The position numbers were made by a program, and so were the translations under genes. The notes under the pieces were generated by a model, which worked only from the letters and a program-made list of their open reading frames with translations, was not told the DNA's origin and made no database searches. From Helicoverpa zea (lineage: Eukaryota > Arthropoda > Insecta > Lepidoptera > Noctuidae), in NCBI RefSeq assembly GCF_022581195.2, contig NC_061467.1, positions 5,208,001 to 5,272,000 on the forward strand: DNA of 64,000 nucleotides. The letters are read 5' to 3'. Below, piece after piece: positions 1-12,426 of this stretch (position 1 is its first letter; every line of letters begins with the position of its first letter).

Positions 1-657
1 AGCTGTGTCAGTCCTATGTCTTAAAATATACAGTTTTTACACAGAAGACATATGTAGAGCATGTTTATTGTTTGAAGTGTTTTGTGACTAAACATACAAT
101 AACACAATCAGATTACAGTTTTCAATTAGACTTGGGGAAAAGTAATAACTGGAAAATAATATAAAATTCAATAAACTCTCATTGGTGGCCAGTACAACTG
201 GTTGTGTAGTCTTTAGAATGATAATAAGGAAAAATGTCTGAAGAAAAATTTTCCTTATAGAAGTTATTTGCAACCTAAAGTTTGATTTTTGTGCTATTGT
301 GACTATAAAGACTGCAGTACAAACAGACTTTGGGGAAAACTAATAAATATATAGGTATCTTTTGAGGTAAATGAAATGTTTAAGGTAAAAAGTATGTGTT
401 TACTTAATGCACAACACAATTCTAACTAAGCTTTTGAGGAAAACAAGTTGGATATCATATTGATAAAAAATAATTTACTTACTAAACACAAGTTTAGATC
501 GATGATATACAATCTGTCTTTTTGTTTATAAACATTGAAGTTTGGATGAATGTTTGTATCTAATTCAGTGTTCACACAAAGACTACTGAATGGATTTTGA
601 TGTAACAGTATTATGTAACATGAGAATAATATAAGGGCTTTTTATTTGGGGTGTAGA

Positions 658-698
658 AAGTAGGTAGCAGTGTGCAGCTTGCACACTGCTACCTACTT
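658..698. repeat. Perfect 19-bp stem / 3-nt loop palindrome
   Basis: Bases 658-676 are the exact reverse complement of 680-698, with the loop GCT between them. The arm reads AAGTAGGTAGCAGTGTGCA. It lies alone in AT-rich intron. It could be a minimal foldback MITE remnant or a transcribed hairpin. The loop is too short for a typical microRNA precursor. Confidence 0.85.
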
Positions 699-729
699 AA
701 TTAATTCTTTAATGTTATTTTCGACCTAC

Positions 730-890
730 CATACAGAGCTGCATCCAGTTAGACTGGAAGCTGAAATGAAATGGAATCGTTTATTTTGCAAGTTGGGCAT
801 TACATAACTTTTACACGTCATTTTAAGAACGCTGCGGTTGGCATTTCCTGATTGACTGATCCCCGACAACGTTGGGAAAAAGGCTTGGAA
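730..890 (+). repeat. Degraded 3' end of the lepidopteran SINE family (older copy)
   Basis: Segments at about 735-764 (CATCCAGTTAGACTGGAAG) and 864-888 (GTTGGGAAAAAGGCTTGG) match, in order, the 3' end of the SINE at 901-1278 read in the other orientation, with unrelated sequence between. The younger SINE appears to have inserted next to this older end. Confidence 0.5.
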
Positions 891-900
891 GATGAAGATT

Positions 901-1278
901 CATCATCCTCCGAGCCTTTTCCCAATCATGTTGGGGTCGGCTTCCAGTCTAACCGGATTCAGCTGAGTACCAGTGCTTTACAAGAAGCGACTGCCTATCT
1001 GACCTCCTCAACCCAGTAACCCGGGCAACCCAATACCCCTTGGTTAGACTGGTGTCAGACTTTCTGGTTTCTGACTACCCGTAACGACTGCCAAGGATGT
1101 TCACTGACAGCCAGGACCTACAGTTTAACGTGCCATCCGAAACACAGTCAATGGTGTCTAAGATATACTTAGAAAGTACATACAAACTTAGAAAAGTTGC
1201 ATTGGTACTTGCCTGACTTGGGATCGAGCCCGTGCCCTCATACTTGAGGTTGGTCCTTTACCCACTAAGCCACCACGA
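901..1278 (-). mobile_element. Full-length tRNA-derived SINE with 17-bp target duplication
   Basis: The direct repeat CTTGGAAGATGAAGATT occurs at 884-900 and 1279-1295 and bounds the element exactly. Read on the minus strand, the 5' part (about 1205-1278) has a pol III A box (GTGGCTTAGTGGGT) and a B box (GGGCTCGATCC), so it is tRNA-derived. The body contains the GGGTTGAGGAGGTCAGATAGG segment typical of the family and the 3' end is GGCTCGGAGGATGATG. Related, mostly truncated copies lie at 50755, 52941, 60655 and 62497. Perfect duplications suggest a young insertion. It ends about 55 bp upstream of a splice acceptor. Confidence 0.9.
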
Positions 1279-1351
1279 CTTGGAAGATGAAGATTAATGA
1301 GCAATATTTCATTAAGTTATGTTCTTAAAGTGTAATTTTGTATTGACACAG

Positions 1352-4300
1352 GTGTGGCAGACGGTGTAGGAGGATGGCGTGCTTACGGCATCGACCCTGG
1401 CGAGTTCTCTTCGTACCTCATGAGGACGTGCGAGAGGCTCGTCCAAATGGGACACTTCAAGATGTCAGAGCCAGGGGACCTGCTGGCTAAGTCCTATTAC
1501 GAATTATTGGAACATAAAAAACCAATACTAGGTGAGTTCTAAAGTTTCAAACTAGCATCATTCTCAATAATTTATGCTGGATAATGGGTACTAACTACAT
1601 AATATACCACAACATTAGTAGGGTTACAAAGGTATGTCAATGAGATTGGACACCTATTTATATCTCTCTGAAAATATTCAAGATCATTTGCAGGTGGTTA
1701 AGAAAACTTGTAATTGCCTCTTTTGCTGGGCGTGCATAATATGCGTTACTATCTAAACTAGAAAAGTCCTTGACCAAGTTTGATATAGATAGCTTGAGTC
1801 TAATTTTATCACTCCTTTTCTAAATATAATTTCAGGTTTTATTATTTTGATTGCTATCCAAAAGATCTGCAGCTATGCCTTTCAAAGGCGTAAGGTTAGC
1901 AACCTTCTGTTTCTATTTTATTTTTTGCCAATAAATGTAAACCTGTGAGCAAAACAAATTGTTTCTTCAATAGATAAACAGGTTCTTAATGATCTTAGTT
2001 ATTATTAATCTAGCGTGAAATCTATAAGCGGATGGATACACGTTCACACTAGCGGATCTTCTGCTCGGTTTTTCTGACATATGAGTCACACTCACAGCAA
2101 GTAAATTGACAACTACCTACCGGTACAAAAGATGCCGCGCCTGAAACTTTACTCGAAATTACAAAAATCCTCTAGTGTGAAAACACTTATAACCTGTTTG
2201 GTATTTGTAAGGTTTTTTTTTTTAATAATATGTAATACTAAACATAAAAGTGAGAAAAGAGAGATTTTCAGCGAGCATGATTTCTTATGTAATAAGAGAT
2301 TTTGAAGATTTTTTGGACATTAGTTAATATTGGTGAAGAATTATGCATTGCAAACTGGGTCCCGATTCTCCTAATTTTACTTAAGCGACATACGATTCAC
2401 GTTCGACTCGATTCGACTGAGATCCAATCCCGACTCGATTACGATTGAAGCATGTGTGGCATTCCGCTATTTTTTCTTTGAAATAAACGTTTTTATCCTT
2501 TTCTGTCATTCAATAATGAATCATTTTGTCTGGAAATGATTTACGATTGCAAAATTATTGTACAGCAAACTACCGTATGGACCAAAATCACCAAAATAGC
2601 AGACCAATCGCACACCAATCAAATGTCAATCGAATACGATTGGTCTTTTAATGGTAGAAGAATGCCCGATATGGTTAAAACTGCTATTGCTATCATATTG
2701 CGATTCGATTTCTATTCGATTTTGACATTATTAACTTAGGAGAATCGGGCCCCTGTATATTTCTCACGTTATTTGCAAAAGAAGACCCCTCTGGCTGACA
2801 GTGGAAGAATAAATAAGCAGATAATGGTTATTTATTAGATACATACAAGTGTATCAATTGAATGATACAAAGTCCTCTTTTATTTCCCTTGAGTTGAATT
2901 GCAAACTCGATGTTTCATTGCAGTACAGTGCAAACCAATTACCGATAAATAGGTATGGTAGTTACATGATGATGATGATATTTATTTGTGCTACTGAGAC
3001 TTCCCATTCCATGTTTGTCTATTATTATTTTTTTGCTCATAATAATATTAGCATAAAGATTAACATGAAGAATATGCATTAAGTAAGTTAAAATTTTCAG
3101 ATAAATCACAAAATAAAATGTTTAATGACTTATTACTTAAAGAAAAATGGTACATTTTATTTATTTTATTTATTTGGAAAAAAAACAGTGACACATTACA
3201 TTTTGACATGATATGTATAAATACAAGCAATTATGAGCAAATGTGTTACCAACAACATTTTCCACAAAATACATTAAACGGGCTTATTTGCTAACAGTTA
3301 TCATAAAATATGAACCTAAAAACTATACTATACTATACTTATAGATAATAATTATTGTTATTTTACTGATTTTTATTGACTAACTGTCTTCATAGGTCTA
3401 CATAGGTAATATATGGATTTTTTGAGAATACTCCCTCACTCCATAGTATAATGTTTGTAATTACCATGTTTTGTTACAGGAAGCAGTACAGCGTGCGTGA
3501 TGATCCTAGACCGGTCGGAGAGCGTGATGCGCGCCGCCAACATCGGTGACAGCGGGTACATGGTAGTCCGTGGAGGCCGCATTGTTCACCGGTCGCACGA
3601 ACAGCAGCACTACTTCAACACGCCTTACCAGCTCAGCTTGCCGCCGCCCGGACACGACCGGAATGTGCTAAGTGACAGGTATATACATACTAATATAAAA
3701 AATATATTTTTTTCTTGGTTTGTACCCCAAAGGCACTAAAACTACTGGCTTGATTTGAAAAAATCTTTCACTGTTAAAAAGCTAGACTATCCCCGAATCA
3801 CATAGGTTATATTATGTCCGGGTACGGGTGAAGTTTCCCTCGTAACTGCCAATGCATAGAAACATTTTTCTCCCGCGGCCTTTAAGTTTAGTCAGGAGGG
3901 ACGAGGCAATGAAATGTGTGCAGTTTTCGTGTTCATTACATTGTCCATACATAAGTTGTAAAAGACGCTATTCCTTCACCGCCAGGCTTGGAACATACGA
4001 ATCATTTAATTTTAATGTCGTAACATTTCCTTTAAATTCTTGTTCTCACGCCGAATGTTGCCTATTTCTTCCCACAGTCTCCCACAGAGGTGTTATCATG
4101 AACGAAGGCAAACAATTTTACATTCGAATTTATAACTTAGCAGATTATATACCAAATCGTTGCCTTGGTTTTGTAGACGAGTTACAAAATCGTATAAACT
4201 TTCAGTATTAAGTACTGAAATCATAACCATGCTACCGAGAGGAATGTGTATGTTGACACCGTTCCGTCTATTGTCACTTGTGATAGATATCGCATTCATA

Positions 4301-7300
4301 TCAACAACACACTTTTAGAACACTAATCGAGTTTTCAGTAGACCGCCAATGATACGCATATCATTGTTTTAAAAATTGAAGACTTTAGAAACTCTCCATA
4401 CCTACTGAGTTTCTACAAGGAATTTCGCTTATAAAAAAGAGAACTACAGATTTCAAACATATTTGTTAAAATGACATTGTACTAACTGCCCTGGAATTGT
4501 TATTTATATGTGTTTATCTTGCGTCTACACTTATTTGATAAAAGAAGTATACTGCGTCATAATTTCTGCATGATAATATCTGATTTAGAGCGAAAGGTTA
4601 CTTCAATAGAGATAATTTTGTAAATACTATTGAAGGTTTAATGTAGCTTACGGTTAGCTTGAAAGAGTTTCAGAATATCTTCAGTAAAGTTGTTCTACGC
4701 AAGTAAGTAATCGTATTTTTACTGCAAGAATGTCTGACATTCTACGGTAGAACGAAAACTTGCTGCGTATTGTTGACAGTTTTATTTTGGTGTAGTGCCA
4801 AAGCTCCCCTTTTTAAATATGCTGTTATATTTAAAGAAAGCTGCAGTTTTTTTGTACCTCAAACTCAATCTGTTTGATTTCATGCTTTGACCTAGGACAT
4901 AGTCTATTTGCATGACCGTTTCGGCGCGCTCGATTAGCTTACTGCTACAGAGCAGTTTTTACCAGAGAAGTGGCTATTAGCTGGCACCGAGCGGTTTATT
5001 CGTACGCAATGAAGCTACATTGTGAGTTTTGTGAGGTCACACGTCTGAATCAGTTCTTAAACATTGAGACATTTTTAAAACCATAAAACTGGCTATAATG
5101 ATAAGTTTAGTTGTTTTGAACTAATTTTGTAAATGTGTTGGCGGCTATTTCTAGAATTTTTTTAATATGTTTAGTGAACCGCAAATAATTCTCTCATTAT
5201 CTTAGGCTTAGGATAAAAGACGCGTTTTATACTCTTAAAATACGCGTTAAAATTCTGCGTATCTGTTAAAAGTAAATATTCTATAAATGAATAATGGCAG
5301 GAAGCTATCCGATTACTGTTGTAAAAGTATTTTGCATTTACATCAACGGCAGCGTATCTTTGTTGCGCTTAACGATAAAGGGGCAATACCTAAATAGGTA
5401 CCTAGCTACTTTAATGCTAATAGATAAGTAAATGTAATACTAACCAATACCTACAAGTTTAACATAGGAAAACGAATGGAACGCTAATATAAACTGTGAA
5501 TTAAGTAAACTTACTTAACAAGGTTTGTAAATCGTTCACTAATAATTATAAACAGTTTAAATTAATGCTACTATAAACGATCTTGCACATTCATGCACTT
5601 TTATGACCTTGTGCAATCACGTTTGCGGGTCGGTTTGAGATTAAATTGTCGAATGTGACAGCAATTAGATTCTTCTTAATTAGTTCAGAATGAGGTTTTC
5701 CTTATCACTGGTAGACTAGTAAGCAGGATGTGAAACATACGCTACAATAACATCTAATCTCATCCAGATTTGGTCGGCGCAGTCATAAGACTCATTCTGC
5801 TTCAACCACGAGACTAGTAGTCATGTGCTCAGTCTACATACAGCCGTCGTATTTCTGTATGCACTAATATTAGAATTTTTAGTTCATTGGATATTTGCCA
5901 GGCCTTTAAACTTGCGCGTTCTCTTAAAATTTATGGAATTGTGTTTATTTGTTTATTATTGGCAACGTTTACGAAAGAATTTTATCAACTTCTTCAATCT
6001 TAATGTGTCACGTATTTTCAATGACGTCACAATGCGTAAGAATGAAATAACTGAGAGGTTGTTGACACTAATTAATTTAATTACATCATTGACATCAAAA
6101 CGATATGCTATTGTCACTATTGATATACTGACTTTATGCACCCGCTGTAGGTATATCACATTCATCCTAGAATTGTGTTGTTACGTCTTTGCGCCCTAAT
6201 TACGTGTTACGTTATGTAGATAAGTGGACGAGAATAAAGTCCAATGTTTTTTTAACATCTCGTGGAGCGCTTTGTTGTTCTTCCTATTATTACTTCGCTT
6301 CGTTATTATGTATTCCGCTCGTTGCATCAGACTCCAAAAGTTGTATTTATTCTAGTTATTTTAATGTGCAATGTGCACGCGTTATGTAGGTAAAATTTTA
6401 TTGCGAACAGGCTAGTTAGTGTTTCTAACTTAGGCCATAATGATATTCAGATTTGACGCAAACAAATGCGTAGTATACAAACACAGATTTAACTTCTTTT
6501 TAATTCAAAAATATGTCCTGAGTAGGGCCTGCAATTTCGGTAAAACAAAAATTACCGGTAAAAATTCGGTAATAAAAATATTTTTACCGGTAAACCGGTA
6601 AAACGGTAATTTTTGTATTTTTTTTAATGTGATATTATAACAATAAGATTGGGTAGTCTTAAAGCAAAAACTAAATAAATATGCAAAGTATAAGGTGGTA
6701 AACGTTTTTTGTGACGTGGGCCGTAACAAAAAACATGTCAGTACCATCCGTACGCGATGTTGCCGACAAAATGCAAGAGAAACGGCTGCGATGGTACGGA
6801 CATGTAAAAAGGAGTGACACCTGAGGACATCGGCAGTGTGAATGTGAAGTCAATCTCAATATACCGGGTCAAAGGCGCAAAGGCAGGCCGAAACCGTGGT
6901 GGTTGAGTGTCGTAATGAATGACATGAAAATCTGCGAACTCGAAGAGAAAGATGTCTATTCAGAAGGATAGAGCGAAGTGGAAGAAGGAAGATACGGAAA
7001 GCCGACCCCGTCACAAGACGGGATAAACGCTAAGAATTACCGTAAAAAAAATATATTTTTCATTGAAGTGAAAGCCCTTTTTTATGGTAAATCATCAAAT
7101 GACAGACTCTTTCTGTCTAAAACCCATGTTTTTTAGTAGGCGTTTTATGGACCAGGGTCGCGGTAACTCTTTCGAACAATCCCGCGGCCCAGGCAGGCCT
7201 TGGCCCTGCTGGGCCCCACTGGGTTTGCTGACATCTCCCTGAGGAGCCCGTGGAACAACGCGCGCCGCTGACACGGGTCTGTTGTCTATGCAGACGGTGG

Positions 7301-9784
7301 AACGATGAGCTACCCGAACTCACCGTCCACAGACCGACGCCTACGGTGGCTGGGAGTCGTCTCTCGACCCTTGGCGCCCGTGGTGTCTTCCTGGTCGACT
7401 ATAGCGGCTGGGTTGAGAAGTGCTACTCGCAGTTGCTCCGCCGTCTCCTTCTCGAGCATGACTGCTTCGCAGAAGGAGGCGACGGCTTCCCATTCCCTCT
7501 AGCCCCGGACCATGGCTTGAACCAGGAAAGGACGTGAAAGATCGCCCTTGCCTATTGCCTCGACGACAACACGGCGGTACCCTTCCCAGGCAGTGCACAC
7601 CTGGACTGTGTGCTCCACCGTGTCCTCAGAGCTGTCCGCATGGTGGTGAAGTAAAAGCCCTTGCTCAGTAAGGTCATAGAGTAGGTAAAATAAGCATTAG
7701 CTACATTTGTACCTAGTATGAGCTGACAGCTATGAGGAAAAACAAAATAACCGAATGAATACAATTTGTTTAGATTTTATAAATTAAGATGAGAAAGAAG
7801 ATTTGTATCTAACCTAGAGATAGAGATGAGAGATGTGAGCTGTGTGCTAGAGATGTGTCCTTAAACACACAAGTTTACTTTCCTAAAAAACAGCAACTTT
7901 AACACTCTTACAATACGTAATGTATGCAACATTACATTATATTTAGGCTACATAACAAAGATTTGACGTTAAATGAACAATAGGGTAGTGTCCAGGGTCG
8001 AAATAATGAAATAATATTTAGTCCGCTTTTTAGATAATCAAAAAATATTGGATACGTATTTTTTCTTTTTTTAATTAAACATAAAATGACAAAGATAATA
8101 CACTTCAAAAATTAGGAGTGGGGGCCTTTTACGTCACAGTGTCCTGAAAATTGTAGCAACTTGTGACGTCACACTCAACTTTAACACGCTATATCTTAAC
8201 AAGTTCTGATCCAATTTAAAAAAGAAAAAATACGTATCGCTTAATTTTGGACAATCTACAAGACGGACTAATTATTATTTTTTAGGAAACTAGCCTATTC
8301 CTATATTTTATCAGAAAAACGTAAAAACCGGTAAATTACCGGTTTCATATTATTTTTACCGGTAATTTAAAACTCGCAAAAATGGGCGATTTACCGGTAA
8401 AAACGAAACCGGTTAACCGGTATTGCATGCCCTAGTCCTGAGGCTATTTGAGTTTTTAAAGTTACCTACAATTAAGTATTCTACACCCTATAGAATTCCA
8501 ACCTAATCTGATACAAAAGCCAAAAGATAAAATCAGGAGCTAATGTCTGCGCACATCCAGGTCATTCGTTTTCATTATTATCAAAAGGAATCACTGGGGC
8601 GAGAGCCTTCTCTCTGCGACTTTGTGATGTTAAGTTTATGCCATATGCATACCTTCAAGTGAATACCTATTAAAATGTAAACGCAAGTTAATTAAATAAG
8701 AAACTTACTTTATCATTACATTAACATTACATTCATCACACAAGTGAGATGTTGTGTGTTTACAAAGTGATCATGACGAGATGTTTCTATATTTATGAAT
8801 CGTACCACTTTTACTCCTATATAAAGGGGTTAAAAGATATCAGCTAATGGAGTCGGTCATCTTTATGTCACAATCTTGACATGCAACGCCACCATGAGAG
8901 AAGAAAACGAAAATTCCTACATTTTGCGACAGGGTTACACTAATTTCGCAGAATGATGATCTCTGTTCATATGTATTATTGAATGGACAAAGGGTTTTAT
9001 TAAATAGTTAAACAATTTAAAAACTCACAGCTGTGAGCTGCCCATCGGTAATGTACGATAGCGTAGCCTGCACTCTGATCGATCTTACTAATAGTGCAAG
9101 AATTTTTGGAATCAATCCAATAAATGCCAATTCATAATTATATTACTCGTTACGCAACTTTCCCTTTCTATACTTTTCATGTATGGTTGAAAATGCTATT
9201 CATTTAACTAAATCTTTTTTTAATAAGTACCAAATTTTTTTCTTCAGGCCAGAATCGGCGGAGACGTCAGAATTCGCAGTGGAGTGCGGTGACGTGATCC
9301 TAGTGGCGACTGACGGCGTGTTCGACAATGTGCCCGAGCCAGTCCTAGTTGCAGAGATGAGGCGTGCTCAGGGCCTCGCGGGCGAGACCAAGAGGCTGCA
9401 GGCCGTCGCCAACTCCATCGCGTGGATGGCGCGCAACCTCTCCTTCGACGGCTGCTACATGTCGCCCTTCGCGAAGAGCGCGCGACAGAACGGCATTGAT
9501 GCCATTGGTGAGCCACACTCATGACAATGACAACACCTTAACTATTGCTTGTTTGCACATTACTTCAGAATATTCATGTGACTTGTGTTACTGCTCTTAA
9601 CAATCACATTATTGATCGGTTTCTTAATTATTACGTTAATGGAGCCCCCTTGACAATTGAATGATTTATACCATTAGGAATTTCGAATCCATTGTGAATC
9701 TCGCGTCATTACTAATCCGATATTTTGTTTACAGGGGGAAAACCGGACGACATAACGGTGCTACTTGCTATCGTAGCGCTATGA
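1352..9784 (+). CDS. PTC7-type PP2C protein phosphatase (3' four exons; partial)
   Basis: This is a PPM/PP2C-family serine/threonine phosphatase of the PTC7 group, known in yeast and animals as a mitochondrial matrix phosphatase linked to coenzyme Q and metabolism. Exons are 1352-1531, 3480-3678, 9248-9507 and 9735-9784; all have GT/AG borders and phases agree, giving about 228 residues to a TGA stop. The PP2C metal-site motifs are present in order: VADGVGGWR, ANIGDSGYMVVRGG, VILVATDGVFDNVPEP and KPDDITVLLAIVAL. The family is about 300 residues, so roughly 70-90 N-terminal residues, including any mitochondrial leader, lie beyond the left edge. Introns are 1.9, 5.6 and 0.2 kb; the 5.6-kb one hosts a nested hAT element. 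The 3' UTR probably runs to near 11190, where an ATTAAA signal occurs. Family assignment is firm; localisation is inferred from the family. Confidence 0.92.
2357..2753 (+). mobile_element. MITE family 'GGGGCCCGATT', copy 1
   Basis: The ends are inverted repeats: GGGTCCCGATTCTCCTAA on the left and its near reverse complement (TTAGGAGAATCGGGCCCC) on the right. The 397-bp interior has several GATTCGA/CGATTGA-type motifs and no coding capacity. Two relatives lie at 51901-52239 and 63345-63716. Flanking bases allow only a 1-2 bp target duplication, so the superfamily is unresolved. Confidence 0.85.
3715..3900. repeat. Probable old dispersed-repeat fragment
   Basis: The stretch around CCCCGAATCACATAGG and TGTCCGGGTACGGG resembles a dispersed repeat seen in many moth genomes. 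This rests on recall, with no second copy in this window. The rest of the intron (3900-6510) shows nothing I can name beyond AT-rich sequence. Confidence 0.35.
6700..7040 (+). mobile_element. LINE reverse-transcriptase C-terminal fragment (degraded)
   Basis: Translation near 6745-6810 gives VADKMQEKRLRWYGHVKRSD, followed downstream by RRKGRPKPWW. This is the C-terminal tail typical of insect non-LTR retrotransposon polymerases (the 'RLRWYGHV...GRP' pattern). Stops and frame breaks show that it is dead. It is nested inside the hAT element. Confidence 0.7.
7079..7663 (-). mobile_element. R1-clade-like LINE 3' fragment (degraded)
   Basis: On the minus strand the broken translation contains pieces resembling the C-terminal region of R1-type LINE ORF2 (a DTVEHTVQVC-like stretch near 7600, then a DLSRP/VQAMVRG-like stretch). 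The minus-strand 3' part (about 7085-7200) shares blocks such as ATCATCAAATGAC and GGCGTTTTATG with the 191-bp insertion at 63718-63908. Codons are GC-rich compared with the surroundings. Frameshifts make it non-functional. Confidence 0.65.
8004..8290. mobile_element. Foldback MITE inside the hAT element
   Basis: Arms around 8010-8071 and 8213-8290 are imperfect inverted repeats sharing AATAAT..TTAGTCCG at the tips and GATACGTATTTTTTCTTTTTT further in. Between them are two ACGTCACA-type motifs (about 8130 and 8163). It is non-coding. Confidence 0.55.
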
Positions 9785-12426
9785 AAATGTCCTATGTGAT
9801 TTATGTAGCTAGATTCTAGGTACATTTTTTGTTCAAGATTACTACAAAATTTAGTTAAATAATAGTGATAACAACGAAGCCAAAAATATGTTTGGACCCT
9901 TTTCTGTAATTGATCTGTAATTATTTTTGAATGTCTTTGGTTATAAGTGAAGGAGGTGCCCACATTTGATTCTTCGCGATTTATTATATGAGACAGATGT
10001 GTTTCTGATTTCTGGAAATCTGTTTTATATGTATATTTGACATTTAATTGTTACTTGTGCATAGTAATGTGTAAATACTTTTTGTACTATATGACGTCAA
10101 TTTTGTAATAATAGATATTTCTGTATGATCTCAAAAGTTGTTTGTATGTTTTATTACTGTACAGGGCCAGGCCATGGAGCCGTTCACTGGTCACCTCCTA
10201 AACTTGATTCTGTCTACTTATGTTAGTTGTGAAATAGAATTGTTTATTCAGAGATCACGCGATGTGACGCCATGATCTGAATGTTGTGCTTCTAAATTAT
10301 TGTGATTTACATGAAGCTGCTGATGTTATAATGCTGGAAAGAAAGTGTACATTACTTGTTGAAAGATTTACGTGAATTTTGAATGTAATTGGGTCAACGA
10401 AAGTTATCCGTGACCGACATTAGCAATCGTTGAAAAACAGACCTACTTCTACTATCTGTTATTTTATGATTGTACACAAACTCGCAAAAATGTCATATTA
10501 TATTATGTAACTGACTTAAATGGTGTACAAAAGATATATGGGTACACTAAGTTTGTATAATCGATATTGCGATCAATTAAAATTGTTGATGCGATCGAAA
10601 AATACTAATCATGCAGAGATTTCCGAAATCGCAAAACTTAGTTTAACATTTGAATGTGGTCGTACAATCCGGTAACGCAGACAGTATACAGTAATAATAT
10701 GTCGATTGTAAGCAATGTATAGTCAGTCTCAAAGGGTCAACGCATTGTGTACTAGATAACATCATCTTTTTTCTCTTTATATTAAAAGTATATGAACAAA
10801 ATCTTTACCCTGACAAAACAAAAACGATTTCTTATAGGTTCCATTTTAACGATTTTAGCTTTGTTGGCCCAAATGTAAAAATAGTAGTAGTATAATAGTT
10901 TTATTATTGTGTGATTTCAAAGTGGACGAGTATGTCTTTCTGAAATATTTAATTTTACAATCAACTGTGTTTTTGTGGAATTGAGTGTGAGAGTTTGAAT
11001 GAAGACTGAATACAACTAGATATACTGTTCTTGTTGTTACTAGTAGTTTTAATAATGTTACGAAACTATATTTGAAACGATCACAACTAACGGTTCTATA
11101 TAAGACACTTTATGTTCTTTTTATAAATTTTTATGTAAATTATATGTGTATTGATTGTATGTTTCATTTTTTCTACAAGTAAATTAAACCTTTGTCGCAG
11201 CTGCTACTACATTTTGGATACATTTTAGACTGCTAAAATTAGAAATCATTGTAATCATTCATTAGCTGCATTAATTCTTTTTAAGGTGCATTTTATTATT
11301 ATTTTTAATAATAGAATAAATTATGTGACGGATAAAACGTTACAAACATTATTCAATTGAATAGCTCAGTCGATATGTATAGCAAGCAGAACCTAAACTG
11401 GTAACCTATTGACTTGGCGTTCTATTGTATTGTCATATTGTTGAGTCTTGAGTTTCGTTTTAACCGTGACATTAATCTTCAAGCAATTTCCGAGTTAACA
11501 ACTACATATATACTTTATTATTCTTTCTAGATCCAAAATTGGTTGTTAGCCTTCGCTTAAAATGTTTGTATATAAATAAAAATCATTAGCGTAGCAAAGT
11601 TAAAAGATGACTCGTCTTTTAAATGTATGTCAAGGTACTGTAAGTAGTCACTGATCAAACGCTTATCGTCGTTACATTTCGACTCGGACTTATCAACTCT
11701 GTGTTATTTAAATTTCACCATGATATTGTGTGAAAATAGAATAAACAATTCTGATTATGATTACATCTTTGATTCATTTTCGCCTGCTAAATAACCCAAA
11801 GGATAGTGAAAAAAACAAAACACGATTGGACTGTATTTAGAATGCTAAATCTTATTTATGGTGTTTTGTAATTATTTATCAATGCAAGTTCCATGTTCTT
11901 ATTATATGAAAACAAGTGGTCATTTAACCTAAAAGTCCTACACAATTCAGTACAAAGACCGCAAGCCTTGGACAAAAGTTACGTTTTAAATTCAACAAGG
12001 CTATAATGAAACAAGATAAATATTTATCAATAATTTGTATTCACAATTAACAGACCCTTATCGTAAACTTTTTACACAAAATAGATTATATTATTGATTC
12101 ACTGCTAACGCCGAAATCGTTATCACGTCTGCATTTGTTTTGTACACATTCATACAATTCACACTGTATGAAAAATCCATTACCCATAAAAACACGTTGC
12201 TTAGTGTTTTAGAACGAAACACTTATCTGGAGAATAAACGAATATGGAATATTTAAATTGATTTTATAAGAAAAATAAGGTAATAACTTAGGAACCTCAA
12301 GTTTTCTATGCAAAGTTTTTGAAGTTAATGAAAACATTAGAAACCAATGATAAAAAAATAGTACATCCTTAAAATAAATATTTGGCAATAAATTGCATCA
12401 TATTCACAATTATGTGAGTGATTGGC
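9785..12426. other. 3' UTR of the phosphatase and intergenic sequence
   Basis: AT-rich sequence without coding signal. Candidate poly(A) signals on the plus strand include ATTAAA near 11183 and AATAAA near 11319; on the minus strand the Derlin-2 3' UTR must lie to the left of 12427. No repeat family from elsewhere in the window is recognisable here. Confidence 0.6.

Larger units (their letters stand above)
1..1351. other. Intron of the PTC7-type phosphatase gene (left edge)
   Basis: No exon is recognisable here. The first exon seen (1352) begins in phase 1 after an acceptor, so this is intron, with the start codon off the left edge. It holds a short perfect hairpin (658-698), an older SINE end (about 730-890) and a full-length SINE (901-1278). 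Confidence 0.7.
6523..8434. mobile_element. hAT-type DNA transposon remnant with nested insertions
   Basis: An 8-bp target duplication, GTCCTGAG, lies at 6515-6522 and 8435-8442. The element starts TAGGGCCTGCAAT and ends with ATTGCATGCCCTA, an imperfect inverted repeat that fits the hAT end consensus (YARNG). Both subterminal regions are crowded with ACCGGT palindromes (6553-6605 and 8325-8420). The 1.9-kb interior has no transposase; it is filled by LINE fragments (6700-7040 and 7079-7663) and a foldback MITE (about 8004-8290). It lies in the 5.6-kb phosphatase intron. The combination of 8-bp duplication and end sequence makes the hAT call strong. Confidence 0.85.

Noticed and set aside
1205..1278. 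tRNA gene candidate (A and B boxes)
   Set aside because: It is the head of the SINE at 901-1278, bounded by the SINE's target duplication, and not a free tRNA gene. The same applies to the heads near 14270 and 61142.
3852..4211. 119-codon open frame in the phosphatase intron
   Set aside because: No homology, no splice signals in phase, AT-rich composition, and its first part overlaps a probable old repeat fragment.
7117..7598. Several overlapping GC-rich open frames
   Set aside because: They are shifted readings of the dead R1-like LINE fragment in the hAT element; no single frame is intact.
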